Below, piece by piece: positions 19,292 to 27,564 of a DNA stretch of 64,000 nt. This DNA is from Bacteroides caecigallinarum (lineage in GTDB: Bacteria; Bacteroidota; Bacteroidia; Bacteroidales; Bacteroidaceae), in the NCBI RefSeq assembly GCF_016901995.1, contig NZ_JACJLE010000007.1, forward strand, positions 29,319-93,318, written 5' to 3'. How positions within the stretch are numbered: position 1 is the first letter of the stretch; each line of letters starts with the position of its first letter. Made by a program: the position numbers and the translations under genes. Under the pieces are notes generated by a model that was not told where the DNA came from, searched no databases, and was given only the letters and a program-made list of their open reading frames with translations.

Positions 19292-20923
19292 ATGAAATTA
19301 CTCTGGTTGGATTTAAACAGTTCGTATGCACATTCATCACTTGCTCTGCCGGCTCTGCACGCCCAGATGGCAGACGATAAAAGCATCGTTTGGATTAAGG
19401 TTTCGGCTACTATAAACGAAAATCCGGGAATGGTGGCAGAACAGATCTATAAACACAAGCCTGATATCGTTGCATCCACATGCTGGCTCTTCAACCACGA
19501 AGCGCTAATGCATATCACATGCCGGGTGAAATCGCTGCTGCCACAATGCCGGATAATCCTCGGAGGTCCGGAGTTTCTAGGAGACAATAAGAAATTCCTG
19601 ATAACTAACGATTTTGTTGAGGCAGTTTTCAGGGGTGAAGGTGAAACCGGATTCAAGCAGTGGATGAAGCATTTCGACAATAAGGAGGAATGGAAGGACA
19701 TTGCCGGACTATGCTATATGGATGATAATGGAGAATACCACGACAACGGTATTGCAAGGGTAACGGACTTCACTGCACTGGAATATCCTGAAAGGAGCGA
19801 ACTGTTCAACTGGGACAAACCATTCGTACAACTGGAGACAACCAGAGGATGTTTCAACACTTGTGCCTTTTGCGTCAGTGGAGGCGACAAACCTGTAAGA
19901 AACCTAAGCATAGACACAATCAGAGAAAGGATAGAAATCATTCATAGTCACGGCATTAAAAACATAAGGGTGCTTGACCGTACTTTCAATTACAATACCA
20001 GATACGCGAAAGAACTTCTTGCTCTATTTCGTGAGTATCCGGACATGAATTTCCATCTTGAAATCCATCCGGCATTACTGTCAGACGAACTGAAAGCAGA
20101 ATTGATGTCAATGCCTAAAGGACTTCTGCATCTGGAAGCAGGAATACAAAGTCTGAGGGAAATAGTGCTTACCACAAGCCGACGTGCCGGAAAACTTGAA
20201 GATGCGATGAAAGGACTGAAATTTCTGTGTTCACTAGAGAATATGGAAACTCATGCAGACCTTATCGCAGGATTGCCTCACTATCATCTGAATGAGATTT
20301 TCGAAGACGTACGCACACTTGCAGGACTTAATGCAGGAGAAATTCAGCTGGAATCACTGAAACTGCTTCCGGGAACTGAAATGAGAAGAAGAGCTGAAGA
20401 GCTAGGAATAAGATATTCTCCCCTGCCACCATACGAAGTACTCGAGACGAACGATATTACATCTGACGAACTACAGACAGCCAGACTTCTTTCACGCCTT
20501 TTGGACGGTTTCTACAATGCCAAGGCATGGCAGAGACTTACACGCCGACTGATAGTAGAGAACGAAGACTTCCTGTATAGTTTCCTTGAACATCTCACAA
20601 ACATCGGAGTGATAGACCAGCCTATGGGACTGGAAAGAAGAGGAATAATTCTTTACAAGTTCTGCAAGAGTAATTATCCGGAATACACATTGGATGCCAC
20701 TCAGGCATGGATAGAAGCAGGAATGTCGCTCAAGAAAGAACCTGCAGAAGCGATAAGAACAAAACATGTCACACCGCCAGATTCATGGGAAGTCGCCTAC
20801 GGAACATACGACGAACATCTGCGTCTGTGCAAACTGCCTGTTAATGATAACGACCATTATATATGGTATGCCTTCAATCCTGACGAACAGGGAGGTATCC
20901 CTATATTCAAGGCAACAAACTGA
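19292..20923 (+). CDS. B12-binding domain radical SAM protein (DUF4080 type)
   Basis: A 543-residue radical SAM enzyme. The N-terminal 120 residues resemble the cobalamin-binding Rossmann domain (LDLNSSYAHSSLALPALHAQ, then ILGGPEF). The cluster motif is CFNTCAFC near residue 190, followed by the SAM barrel (IRVLDRTFNYN, FHLEIHP, LEAGIQSL, DLIAGLPHY). The C-terminal third corresponds to the DUF4080 region. Substrate unknown; relatives act in methylation or methylthiolation, but none of these roles can be assigned. It is a stand-alone gene with a terminator downstream. Confidence 0.88.
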   Translation: MKLLWLDLNSSYAHSSLALPALHAQMADDKSIVWIKVSATINENPGMVAEQIYKHKPDIVASTCWLFNHEALMHITCRVKSLLPQCRIILGGPEFLGDNKKFLITNDFVEAVFRGEGETGFKQWMKHFDNKEEWKDIAGLCYMDDNGEYHDNGIARVTDFTALEYPERSELFNWDKPFVQLETTRGCFNTCAFCVSGGDKPVRNLSIDTIRERIEIIHSHGIKNIRVLDRTFNYNTRYAKELLALFREYPDMNFHLEIHPALLSDELKAELMSMPKGLLHLEAGIQSLREIVLTTSRRAGKLEDAMKGLKFLCSLENMETHADLIAGLPHYHLNEIFEDVRTLAGLNAGEIQLESLKLLPGTEMRRRAEELGIRYSPLPPYEVLETNDITSDELQTARLLSRLLDGFYNAKAWQRLTRRLIVENEDFLYSFLEHLTNIGVIDQPMGLERRGIILYKFCKSNYPEYTLDATQAWIEAGMSLKKEPAEAIRTKHVTPPDSWEVAYGTYDEHLRLCKLPVNDNDHYIWYAFNPDEQGGIPIFKATN

Positions 20924-20934
20924 TATAAAATTCG

Positions 20935-20975
20935 AGAGCCGCTCTACACAATACTTGCATAGAACGGCTCTTTAA
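20935..20975. terminator. Hairpin terminator, bidirectional
   Basis: AGAGCCGCTCTA (20935-20946) pairs with TAGAACGGCTCT (20960-20971) with one mismatch, followed by TTTAATATTTT. It lies between the converging radical SAM gene and the small membrane protein gene. Confidence 0.7.
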
Positions 20976-20993
20976 TATTTTCTGAATGTCATG

Positions 20994-21335
20994 TTATTCT
21001 TCTTTCTTCTCCTCGTACGGGATACGATATGCTGTATATAGTTCAAGCACTGCTGCTACACTCAGACATAAAATCCATTCGTTATGATGCCACACAATCA
21101 TCATTACACCCGCTATAACAAGCAGCATAGCCCCTATCAACTGCTGACGTTTCAGTCGTTTTAGAACTATATTCTTACCGAAGTATCTTCCTGTCTTTGT
21201 CTGGATCCACCCGAACATCAGTGCCCCGACAATGTAAATATACGGTGCATATTCAAACTTTACGAACTGCAATATCAGTCCAACAAACAACACCACTGCA
21301 CCAGCAACAGCTATTATATTATCCAGTTTATTCAT
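20994..21335 (-). CDS. Small conserved membrane protein, function unknown
   Basis: A 113-residue integral membrane protein starting at the ATG at 21335 (a TTG six codons upstream is less likely). Two or three pairs of hydrophobic segments are visible: IIAVAGAVVLFVGLILQF, YIYIVGALMFGWI, LIGAMLLVIAGVMMIVW and ILCLSVAAVLELY. The short basic loop KRLKRQQ lies between them. It overlaps the end of the FtsB/DivIC-like gene by 8 bp, so the two are co-translated. No family name was recognised; coupling to a divisome gene hints at an envelope role only. Confidence 0.75.
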   Translation of the reverse strand: MNKLDNIIAVAGAVVLFVGLILQFVKFEYAPYIYIVGALMFGWIQTKTGRYFGKNIVLKRLKRQQLIGAMLLVIAGVMMIVWHHNEWILCLSVAAVLELYTAYRIPYEEKKEE

Positions 21336-21642
21336 CTTCCAAATCCTGCTCAAAAATAAATATATCTTCGTTTTCCTTCTTCATCATGTATTTTTCGCGC
21401 GCCACTTTCTCCAATGCCTCCGGATTGGTTGAGATTTCTTTCAGCAACTTGCTATCCTCCTCAAACTGCTTTCTATAATGCCTGATTTCAGTATTCAGTC
21501 TGTTTATTTCAGCACGATGTTCCAAACGGCGGATCCAGCTGTTCTCATCCAGAACACCAATTATCAGCACAAATACAGCCAATGTGACACCGTATTTGTG
21601 AAGTCGCACAAAATTCCATATATTTTCCAGCTTCTCTTTCAT
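21328..21642 (-). CDS. Septum formation initiator (FtsB/DivIC family)
   Basis: Bitopic cell-division protein of 104 residues. A short cytoplasmic basic segment (LHKYG) precedes a single membrane helix (VTLAVFVLIIGVLDENSW, about 19-36). A heptad-rich coiled coil follows (LEHRAEINRLNTEIRHYRKQF, about 40-62), then the conserved EKVAREKYMMKKENEDIF stretch near the C terminus. This order is that of FtsB/DivIC, which bridges FtsL and FtsQ at the division site. The gene overlaps the following small membrane protein. Confidence 0.9.
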   Translation of the reverse strand: MKEKLENIWNFVRLHKYGVTLAVFVLIIGVLDENSWIRRLEHRAEINRLNTEIRHYRKQFEEDSKLLKEISTNPEALEKVAREKYMMKKENEDIFIFEQDLEDE

Positions 21643-21733
21643 GACAAAGAATATTTAGTGGTGCAAATATAAGAATAAATGCTGTAAGCCCCAATTCTTT
21701 CATATAGCATAATGAATTGTCGGCAGAAATAAT

Positions 21734-21741
21734 TATCTTTG
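21734..21741 (+). promoter_or_regulatory. Promoter -7 box for the DUF3791/DUF3990 trio
   Basis: TATCTTTG, an exact -7 consensus, 31 bp before the first DUF3791 gene. An ATTG lies upstream at 21716 but closer than normal -33 spacing. Confidence 0.55.
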
Positions 21742-21771
21742 TCATAATAATTATAGTAGTGAAATATAAAC

Positions 21772-21996
21772 ATGAGTACCGAAGCACGTGATAAAGCCGA
21801 ATATATAGTAGCTCTCATCTCAGAGTTTGCTAAAGCCAAGCACCTTTCCGAAAGTCAGGCATACCGTTACCTGCGTCGGTTTGATGCTATACGCTTTATC
21901 AATATGCATTATAAGATTGCCCACACTTTAAGAATGGAGGATGTATTGGATGATATCACAGCATATTGCAAACGCCACGGAGGGGCGATAGCATGA
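21772..21996 (+). CDS. DUF3791 protein (first copy)
   Basis: A 74-residue, mostly helical protein. The DUF3791 features are seen: an N-terminal helix ending FAKAKHLSESQAYRYLRRF, then a short helix ending in FINMHYKIAHTL and a C-terminal YCKRHGG. Its stop codon overlaps the start of the DUF3990 gene in an ATGA, indicating translational coupling. DUF3791 genes recur next to DUF3990 genes in gut Bacteroidetes and Firmicutes. The arrangement of a small helical protein ahead of a putative toxin suggests an antidote or partner role, which is inference. Confidence 0.85.
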   Translation: MSTEARDKAEYIVALISEFAKAKHLSESQAYRYLRRFDAIRFINMHYKIAHTLRMEDVLDDITAYCKRHGGAIA

Positions 21997-22478
21997 AACT
22001 TTATCATGGTTCCACTGTAGATATTACTAATATTGACCTTTCAAAATCAAAGCCAAATAAAGATTTTGGCAAAGGATTTTATCTTTCTGACAACAGGCAA
22101 CAAGCATACAACATGGCAGCATACAAAGCTATGCAGCTGGATATGGAACCCGTTGTAAACATATTTGAATTTGATGAAAGAATACTAACCAATAATTCCC
22201 ATGGTTTAAAAATCAAATGTTTCAAAGAATACGATGAGGAATGGGCTAATTTTATTTTCGAAAACCGCAACAATGTAAATTCAAATGTCCCCGTTCATGA
22301 TTACGATATAGTTTATGGTCCAATAGCAAATGACCGTGTAGGTTTACAGATACGTAATTATATGGAACATAATATTGATTTACAGACTTTCCTAGAACGG
22401 CTAAAATACATGAAAGGTATTACTTTCCAATATTTCTTCGGAACAGAACGTGCTATTAAATTCCTGAAAAAGTTATGA
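21993..22478 (+). CDS. DUF3990 protein, ADP-ribosyltransferase-like
   Basis: A 161-residue protein of the DUF3990 family, which belongs to the ADP-ribosyltransferase fold group. The ATG at 21993 overlaps the preceding stop. ART-like landmarks are LYHGS at residues 3-7 (His of the NAD-binding strand), DFGKGFYLSDNRQQA at about 28-42 (the Tyr/Ser strand and following helix) and TFQYFFGTERAIKFL at the C terminus in the place of the catalytic acidic motif. No signal peptide or membrane segment, so it should act in the cytoplasm. It is wedged between two DUF3791 genes with ATGA overlaps on both sides. A toxin of a toxin-antitoxin pair is a reasonable hypothesis; the target is unknown. Confidence 0.85.
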   Translation: MKLYHGSTVDITNIDLSKSKPNKDFGKGFYLSDNRQQAYNMAAYKAMQLDMEPVVNIFEFDERILTNNSHGLKIKCFKEYDEEWANFIFENRNNVNSNVPVHDYDIVYGPIANDRVGLQIRNYMEHNIDLQTFLERLKYMKGITFQYFFGTERAIKFLKKL

Positions 22479-22693
22479 CAGATATTGAATATATGACTGA
22501 ATGTATGACAAAAGACCTTATTCTATTGTTAATGGAACGACGGAATATGGATTTGGAAACGGCATTGGATATTATTTATACATCCGACACCTTTCAAAAA
22601 TTGAAAGACAGCAAAACAGGACTATATTTCCAAAGCCCGTTGTATGTTTATGATTTCCTCGAAAAAGAAATAGAAACAGGACGTATGTCTTAA
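22475..22693 (+). CDS. DUF3791 protein (second copy)
   Basis: A 72-residue protein with the DUF3791 pattern in a divergent form: YMTECMTKDLILLLMERRNM, LETALDIIYTSDTFQKL, and the ending TGLYFQSPLYVYDFLEKE. It starts in an ATGA overlap with the DUF3990 stop. It differs strongly from the first DUF3791 protein, with little identity beyond helix pattern, so the two copies are not a recent duplication and may have different jobs. No further gene follows on this transcript before the dnaX promoter. Confidence 0.82.
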   Translation: MTDIEYMTECMTKDLILLLMERRNMDLETALDIIYTSDTFQKLKDSKTGLYFQSPLYVYDFLEKEIETGRMS

Positions 22694-22766
22694 TTTGGCT
22701 GTTAAAAATATATCTTTATAGAACAGTCTGCTACTCGGAATTAGAAGTTGAAAACATTATTTTCAC

Positions 22767-22797
22767 TTTGTACTTCACTCGGTTTGCATTATCTTTG
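22767..22797 (+). promoter_or_regulatory. Promoter of dnaX
   Basis: TTTG at 22767-22770 and TATCTTTG at 22790-22797 with a 19-bp spacer, 38 bp before the start codon. Confidence 0.75.
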
Positions 22798-22835
22798 TCA
22801 TTAACTTAACAAAACAAGAAAAACTAATCCTGATT

Positions 22836-24656
22836 ATGGACAACTATATTGTATCAGCACGTAAATACCGCCCTGCCACATTCGACACCGTAGTAGGACA
22901 GCGTGCACTCACAACGACTCTGAAGAATGCCATTGCCAACAACAAGCTGGCCCACGCCTATCTTTTCTGCGGACCGCGAGGAGTAGGAAAAACCACATGC
23001 GCACGTATTTTTGCAAAAACCATAAACTGTCTGTCACCGAAACCTGATGGCGAGGCTTGCAACGAATGTGAATCATGTAAGGCATTCAACGAACAGCGTT
23101 CATACAATATCCATGAGCTGGATGCCGCCTCTAACAACTCTGTGGAAGATATCCGCTCGCTGATAGAGCAGGTACGCATCCCGCCACAGATAGGCAAATA
23201 CAAGGTATATATCATCGACGAGGTACACATGCTGTCAACGGCTGCCTTCAATGCTTTTCTGAAAACACTTGAAGAGCCGCCTCATCATGCCATATTCATC
23301 CTTGCCACAACAGAGAAACATAAGATTCTGCCTACAATCCTTAGCCGATGTCAGATATATGACTTCAGCCGTATCAGCGTTACTGATACAGTGGAACATC
23401 TTCAGGGAGTGGCACAGAAAGAAGGTATAGACGTTGAACCTGAAGCACTGACCGTAATAGCACAGAAAGCAGACGGAGGTATGCGCGACGCCTTATCAAT
23501 CTTCGACCAGGTGACAAGTTTCTCAAACGGACACATCACTTACAAGAGTGTCATCGAAAACCTCAACGTACTTGACTACGAATATTATTTCAAACTGACA
23601 GACTATATTCTGGAAAACAAGGTTTCGGAATGCATGCTTCTGTTCAACGAGGTATTGAAGAAAGGATTCGACGGCAATCACTTCATCACCGGATTGAGTT
23701 CACACTTCCGCGACCTGCTTGTGAGCCGCGACGAACAGACACTGCAGCTTCTGGAAGTAGGTGCCTCAATAAGAGAAAGATACAAGACTCAGGCACAGAA
23801 ATGCGAACAGAAGTTCCTCTACAAGGCAATGAAGCTGTGTAATGACTGCGACCTGAACTACAGACAGAGCAAGAACAAGCGACTTCTGGTAGAGCTGACA
23901 CTGATACAACTGGCACAGATTACATCCGAAGAAGACGATATCAGCAATGGGCGTAGCCCTAAAGTGATAAAACCTATCTTCAACCAGCAGACTGCTCCGG
24001 TAGCAACGCAGCAACAACCTGTAGCCCAGCAACCGGTACAAGTTCAGAACGTACAACAACAGGTACAGCAAAGCACTTCAGAATCTCAACCACAATACGG
24101 CAATAACCCTGCACAACAGCAGGTACATAAGCTACCCGACGGACTAAAAGTTACCCAAGAGAAGAAAATACCTGTAGTAAAAGCGGGAATACTCGGACCG
24201 TCAATAAAGAAAAGGCCACAGCATCAGGAGGAAGCTGCCGCACAGAAACCTGCAGCACAAGTTCAGCAGATAGAAAAGGAATGGGAAGACTACGATGTGT
24301 ATGAAAAAGACCTGAACTACTACTGGAGAGAATTTGCAACCCGTCTTCCTAAAGAAGAAGCTGCAAATGCAGGACGAATGATGAACATGTCGCCGAAACT
24401 TCTTAACGACCAGACTACATTCGAAGTGGCGGTAGATAACGAAATGGTTCAGAAATATATGCTGCAACTGGCACCACAGATAGAGAATCACTTGAGGGAA
24501 CAGCTTCACAACAGAAAAATCAAGATGACTGTACGCGTAAGTGCAGCCGATGAGAATATCAGAGCCTACAGCCATGTGGAACGCTTCCAGATGATGAGCA
24601 AGAAAAACCCTAATTTGCTGAAACTGAAAGAAGAATTTGGACTGGAGTTATCATAA
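22836..24656 (+). CDS. dnaX: DNA polymerase III subunit gamma/tau
   Basis: Clamp-loader ATPase of the replisome; 606 residues. The AAA+ domain starts with YIVSARKYRPATFDTVVGQ, has Walker A GPRGVGKTT near residue 45, a zinc module (CLSPKPDGEACNECESC), Walker B YIIDEVHML and the sensor-1 region LATTEKHKILPTILSRCQ. Domain III runs to about residue 360. A Gln/Pro-rich low-complexity linker (about 385-440) leads to the C-terminal tau-type domain, which ends in LLKLKEEFGLELS. No slippery A-run in the expected place for a gamma frameshift was noticed. Confidence 0.97.
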   Translation: MDNYIVSARKYRPATFDTVVGQRALTTTLKNAIANNKLAHAYLFCGPRGVGKTTCARIFAKTINCLSPKPDGEACNECESCKAFNEQRSYNIHELDAASNNSVEDIRSLIEQVRIPPQIGKYKVYIIDEVHMLSTAAFNAFLKTLEEPPHHAIFILATTEKHKILPTILSRCQIYDFSRISVTDTVEHLQGVAQKEGIDVEPEALTVIAQKADGGMRDALSIFDQVTSFSNGHITYKSVIENLNVLDYEYYFKLTDYILENKVSECMLLFNEVLKKGFDGNHFITGLSSHFRDLLVSRDEQTLQLLEVGASIRERYKTQAQKCEQKFLYKAMKLCNDCDLNYRQSKNKRLLVELTLIQLAQITSEEDDISNGRSPKVIKPIFNQQTAPVATQQQPVAQQPVQVQNVQQQVQQSTSESQPQYGNNPAQQQVHKLPDGLKVTQEKKIPVVKAGILGPSIKKRPQHQEEAAAQKPAAQVQQIEKEWEDYDVYEKDLNYYWREFATRLPKEEAANAGRMMNMSPKLLNDQTTFEVAVDNEMVQKYMLQLAPQIENHLREQLHNRKIKMTVRVSAADENIRAYSHVERFQMMSKKNPNLLKLKEEFGLELS

Positions 24657-24673
24657 AAAACATTTATAAAAGC

Positions 24674-24732
24674 GAAACAGCTTCATAAACATTCAACTCA
24701 GATTGATAGTTTATGAAGCTGTTTCTTTTTGG
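24674..24732. terminator. Strong terminator between dnaX and queF
   Basis: GAAACAGCTTCATAAAC (24674-24690) is perfectly complementary to 24709-24725, a 17-bp stem followed by TTTTT. It serves the converging dnaX and queF genes. Confidence 0.88.
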
Positions 24733-24746
24733 TTTATACTATAAAA

Positions 24747-25202
24747 TTATAAATCGTGATTGCGCATACGGTACTCAGCCAGTTCCTCATACTTCGTTCC
24801 CGGACGTCCGTAGTTACAGTAAGGATAAATCGAAATACCTCCGCGCGGAGTAAATATACCGGTCACCTCGATATACTTAGGATCCATCAGTTTGATAAGG
24901 TCCTTCATGATTATATTCACACAGTCCTCATGAAAATCTCCGTGATTTCTGAAACTGAACAGATAGAGTTTCAGACTCTTGCTTTCCACCATCTTCACGT
25001 CAGGCAGATAGCTTATACGGATTTCAGCAAAGTCAGGCTGTCCGGTGATAGGACAAAGACTTGTAAACTCAGGGCAGTTGAAACGTACCCAATAATCATT
25101 CTCCGGATGCTTGTTTACAAAAGCCTCAAGTACCTCCGGAGCATAGTCCTGACGATAGACAGTGCTACCGCCAAGCAGCGTCAGTTCTTCTTTTCTTTCC
25201 AT
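24747..25202 (-). CDS. queF: NADPH-dependent preQ0 reductase
   Basis: Reduces preQ0 to preQ1 in queuosine synthesis; 151 residues from the ATG at 25202 ([12 protein letters not shown]). The frame stays open upstream through the palindromic repeat, but that extension is not coding in type. The catalytic Cys and Asp are in [19 protein letters not shown], the QueF motif [20 protein letters not shown] is present, and the Ile/Pro-rich GGISIYPY follows. It is the short single-domain QueF. It is the last gene of yhhQ-queC-queF; the 175-bp gap after queC holds four 22-bp palindromic units. Confidence 0.95.
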   Translation of the reverse strand: MERKEELTLLGGSTVYRQDYAPEVLEAFVNKHPENDYWVRFNCPEFTSLCPITGQPDFAEIRISYLPDVKMVESKSLKLYLFSFRNHGDFHEDCVNIIMKDLIKLMDPKYIEVTGIFTPRGGISIYPYCNYGRPGTKYEELAEYRMRNHDL

Positions 25203-25252
25203 TGTATATATAATTTTTCCTTTTATACGATATAATATCCGCAAACAATTAT

Positions 25253-25340
25253 CTCCACACGTTCGTGTGGAGTACTCGACACCCTCGTGTGGAGAACTCG
25301 ACACGGCCGTGTGGAGATCTCATCACGTACGTGTGGAGAT
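25253..25340. repeat. Four tandem 22-bp palindromic units between queC and queF
   Basis: Units at 25253, 25275, 25297 and 25319 each fit CTC-x-ACAC-x4-GTGTGGAG-xx. The arms ACAC and GTGT or their variants stay complementary while the four central bases change (GTTC, CCTC, GGCC, GTAC), and unit 1 is palindromic over 20 bp. All units are exactly 22 bp. Each could fold into a hairpin in the yhhQ-queC-queF message. There are no spacers, so it is not a CRISPR array. Confidence 0.9.
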
Positions 25341-25377
25341 AAATATCCTTTATCTGAAAACTGCAATAAAAAGCAGA

Positions 25378-26043
25378 TTATTTATTTTTCGAGCTCAAAT
25401 ACTTTTCAAGTCCCTCGCGACGTAACTTACACGCCGGGCAATGTCCGCATCCGTCGCCCTGCACCCCGTTGTAGCATGTCAGAGTTTCGTTTCTTATCAG
25501 ATCAAGCACTCCAAGCTCGTCTGCCAAAGCCCATGTCTGAGCCTTGTCTATCCACATCAGCGGAGTGTGAATCACGAACTGCTCGTCCATTGCAAGGTTG
25601 AGAGTGACGTTGAGCGATTTGATAAACGAATCCCTGCAGTCGGGATAACCGCTGAAGTCTGTCTGCGAAACTCCTGTAACCAGATGACTGATGCCATGCT
25701 CACGCGCATAAACGGCAGCTATACTGAGGAAGAACAGGTTTCTTCCCGGCACGAAAGTATTTGGAAAAGAATCTTCAGGCTTCTCCTCGTCCATCACGAT
25801 GGAAGTATCAGTAAGAGAATTCTTGCCAAGATGACCGATGAACGATACATCCATTGCGTGAAAATGCACTCCTGCCCTTTCGGCAATCCCTCTCGCCAGT
25901 TCCACCTCCTTTACATGTTTCTGACCATAGATGAAAGTAAGCGCATAAACTTCCTTGAAATGTTTCTTTGCCCAAAACAGGCAAGTAGTAGAATCCTGGC
26001 CGCCACTGAACACTACCAGTGCGGCCTCATTATTCATAGTCAT
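25378..26043 (-). CDS. queC: 7-cyano-7-deazaguanine synthase
   Basis: Converts carboxydeazaguanine to preQ0 with ATP and ammonia; about 221 residues. The PP-loop SGGQDST is at about residues 11-17. Other QueC blocks are [45 protein letters not shown] and [17 protein letters not shown]. The zinc motif near the C terminus is [19 protein letters not shown]. The ATG at 26043 follows the yhhQ stop by 2 bp; a TTG at 26049 would overlap it. Part of the queuosine precursor operon. Confidence 0.96.
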   Translation of the reverse strand: MTMNNEAALVVFSGGQDSTTCLFWAKKHFKEVYALTFIYGQKHVKEVELARGIAERAGVHFHAMDVSFIGHLGKNSLTDTSIVMDEEKPEDSFPNTFVPGRNLFFLSIAAVYAREHGISHLVTGVSQTDFSGYPDCRDSFIKSLNVTLNLAMDEQFVIHTPLMWIDKAQTWALADELGVLDLIRNETLTCYNGVQGDGCGHCPACKLRREGLEKYLSSKNK

Positions 26044-26045
26044 AA

Positions 26046-26732
26046 TCAAATCTCCTTAATTTTCAGTACATTATACGAGATATTCTCATCATACACATCG
26101 CAATCATCTACACGCTTGATGTAGTTCACTACCCTGATAGTCACAGGGAGAATGATGATTTCATAAAGCGTTTTCAGAACTACCTGTACAACCATCATTT
26201 TCAGCAACTCGTTCACAGGCATCAGTCCACCGAAAGCCAACGGGAAGAAAATGATTGAATCGGCACCTTCACCAGCCAAAGTTGAAACAATGGCACGGGC
26301 AGAGAAGTTCTTTCCGTGTGAAGCTATCTTCATCTTACTCATAACGAAAGCATTGATGAATGAACCTACAAGGAAAGCTGTCAAGCTGGCAGCCGCGATA
26401 CGCGGAGCAAGACCGAACACGAAATCAAATGCCTGTTCGCCTTCCCAGAAAGGAGCCGCAGGAAGAGCCACTGCCACTTTACCTAAGGCTACTACCATGA
26501 AGTTCATAAGGAACCCCATCCAAATGATAAGACGCGCCTTGCGGAAGCCCCAGACTTCGGCAATACAGTCATTGATAATGTAAGAGATTGGAAAAACTAT
26601 CAGTCCGGCAGTTACGGAAATCGGACCGAATTGTACGACTTTGGCCTCTAAAAGATTGGCTGCCACGAGGCAGACACAAAAAACAATACCCAAGACCATG
26701 AAAGGTACTGATACGAGATTTTCTTTTTTCAT
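26046..26732 (-). CDS. yhhQ: Queuosine precursor transporter (YhhQ family)
   Basis: Integral membrane importer of preQ0/preQ1 in the VUT/QPTR family; 228 residues. About six membrane segments are visible, beginning [19 protein letters not shown]. The conserved motifs are [35 protein letters not shown] and [15 protein letters not shown]. First gene of the yhhQ-queC-queF operon, so the cell can both import and make queuosine precursors. A candidate preQ1 riboswitch ends a few bases before its start codon. Confidence 0.93.
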   Translation of the reverse strand: MKKENLVSVPFMVLGIVFCVCLVAANLLEAKVVQFGPISVTAGLIVFPISYIINDCIAEVWGFRKARLIIWMGFLMNFMVVALGKVAVALPAAPFWEGEQAFDFVFGLAPRIAAASLTAFLVGSFINAFVMSKMKIASHGKNFSARAIVSTLAGEGADSIIFFPLAFGGLMPVNELLKMMVVQVVLKTLYEIIILPVTIRVVNYIKRVDDCDVYDENISYNVLKIKEI

Positions 26733-26734
26733 CG

Positions 26735-26770
26735 TTCCTGTTTTTTACGTGGTGTTCTAGAATACACGGC
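26735..26770 (-). promoter_or_regulatory. Candidate preQ1-I riboswitch ahead of yhhQ
   Basis: On the minus strand the leader reads CGTGTATTCTAGAACACC, then ACGTAAAAAACAGG, ending about 6 nt before the ATG. The short stem CGTG/CACG, the loop TTCTAG, the ACACC segment and the A-rich tail AAAAAAC in that order match the preQ1-I pseudoknot layout. The tail runs into the AGG expected to bind the ribosome, so translational control of the transporter is implied. The match is by eye to a short motif. Confidence 0.6.
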
Positions 26771-26819
26771 CGCTATTCACGGCATCGCATGTTAATGATC
26801 TCTGTTTTTAATTCGAGCG

Positions 26820-26850
26820 CAAAAGTACTGAGTATTTACGATATATGCAA
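26820..26850 (-). promoter_or_regulatory. Promoter of the queuosine operon
   Basis: On the minus strand TACTTTTG (26820-26827) fits the -7 consensus, with a TTG at 26848-26850 placed 20 bp upstream as the -33 element. This puts the candidate riboswitch inside a leader of about 80 nt. Confidence 0.6.
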
Positions 26851-27127
26851 GGAAAAGTTATGTTTGTGAATGAATATGAGTATAAAATTGAGAATAGCTG
26901 TATAAATATCGTGATACAAATGTCATTGCGGATAAGTTTACCCAATTGGAATACATGTAGATACTGATAAATTCCTGCCGGGCAAAAAACATAATATCAA
27001 ACGGAAGCGATTTCTTTCTATACCACATTCTATAATTTGAACTGAGGAGAATACGGAAGGATACCTGTTGAGGAGGTGACCAACAGGGTAAATAGTACCC
27101 TCGAAAAGTACACTGTAAACAAAAAAG

Positions 27128-27243
27128 TTCGGTGATAATGCAAAAAGCTTCGGTGAAAACCTTCGGTGATTTGCAGAAATCTTCGGTGAAAAGGTTCGGA
27201 GACAATTCTAAATGTTCGGAGAGAAAGTTCGGAGAGAAAGTGA
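27128..27243. repeat. TTCGG(T/A)GA repeat with alternating 20/13-bp spacing
   Basis: The octamer TTCGGTGA or TTCGGAGA starts at 27128, 27149, 27162, 27182, 27195, 27215 and 27228. Spacings are 21, 13, 20, 13, 20, 13, so the real period is 33 bp made of two unequal half-units. On the plus strand the repeat is open in a 74-codon frame with an 11-residue period (FGDLQKSSVKR, FGDNSKCSERK). No ribosome-binding site or homologous gene supports translation. Confidence 0.85.
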
Positions 27244-27514
27244 ATAAGCCTAAAAATATTGGAGAAACAGCACAGAAAATTATTAATTTCGTCATTTCCT
27301 ATCCCTATATATCAGTCGAAGTCTGTTCAATCAGCGGAATGTGTAAAGCCGAATAGTGAACCAACTGTTAAAGTGTAAAATAGATTAGTTAATCGCACTC
27401 AAATCTGACAACCATTTTTAGAGATAGTCACAGTACGCAATAAAATCACGCATGATTTATAAGTACTATTGAAATATATTCCAATATAAAGTCGTTTTAC
27501 GACACATATTTGGC

Positions 27515-27564
27515 AGATAATCATTATAATCAGAATAGATTTTTGATTATAATGATTATCTTTG
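27515..27564 (+). promoter_or_regulatory. Inverted-repeat operator overlapping the XRE gene promoter
   Basis: AGATAATCATTATAATCA (27515-27532) is the exact reverse complement of 27544-27561, an 18-bp inverted repeat with an 11-bp spacer. The right arm overlaps the -7 box TATCTTTG (27557-27564), 26 bp before the XRE start codon. This position suits a dimeric repressor controlling its own gene and the genes after it. Confidence 0.8.

Noticed and set aside
25203..25304. Longer queF start giving 34 extra residues
   Set aside because: The extension runs through the palindromic repeat and has no resemblance to QueF; the ATG at 25202 gives the family start.
25253..25340. Possible small CRISPR array
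   Set aside because: The four 22-bp units are contiguous, palindromic and without spacers, and no cas gene is in the window.
26858..27295. 145-codon open frame on the minus strand across the repeat
   Set aside because: Its length comes from the 33-bp periodic repeat, which is open in several frames. It has no promoter box, ribosome-binding site or recognisable domain.
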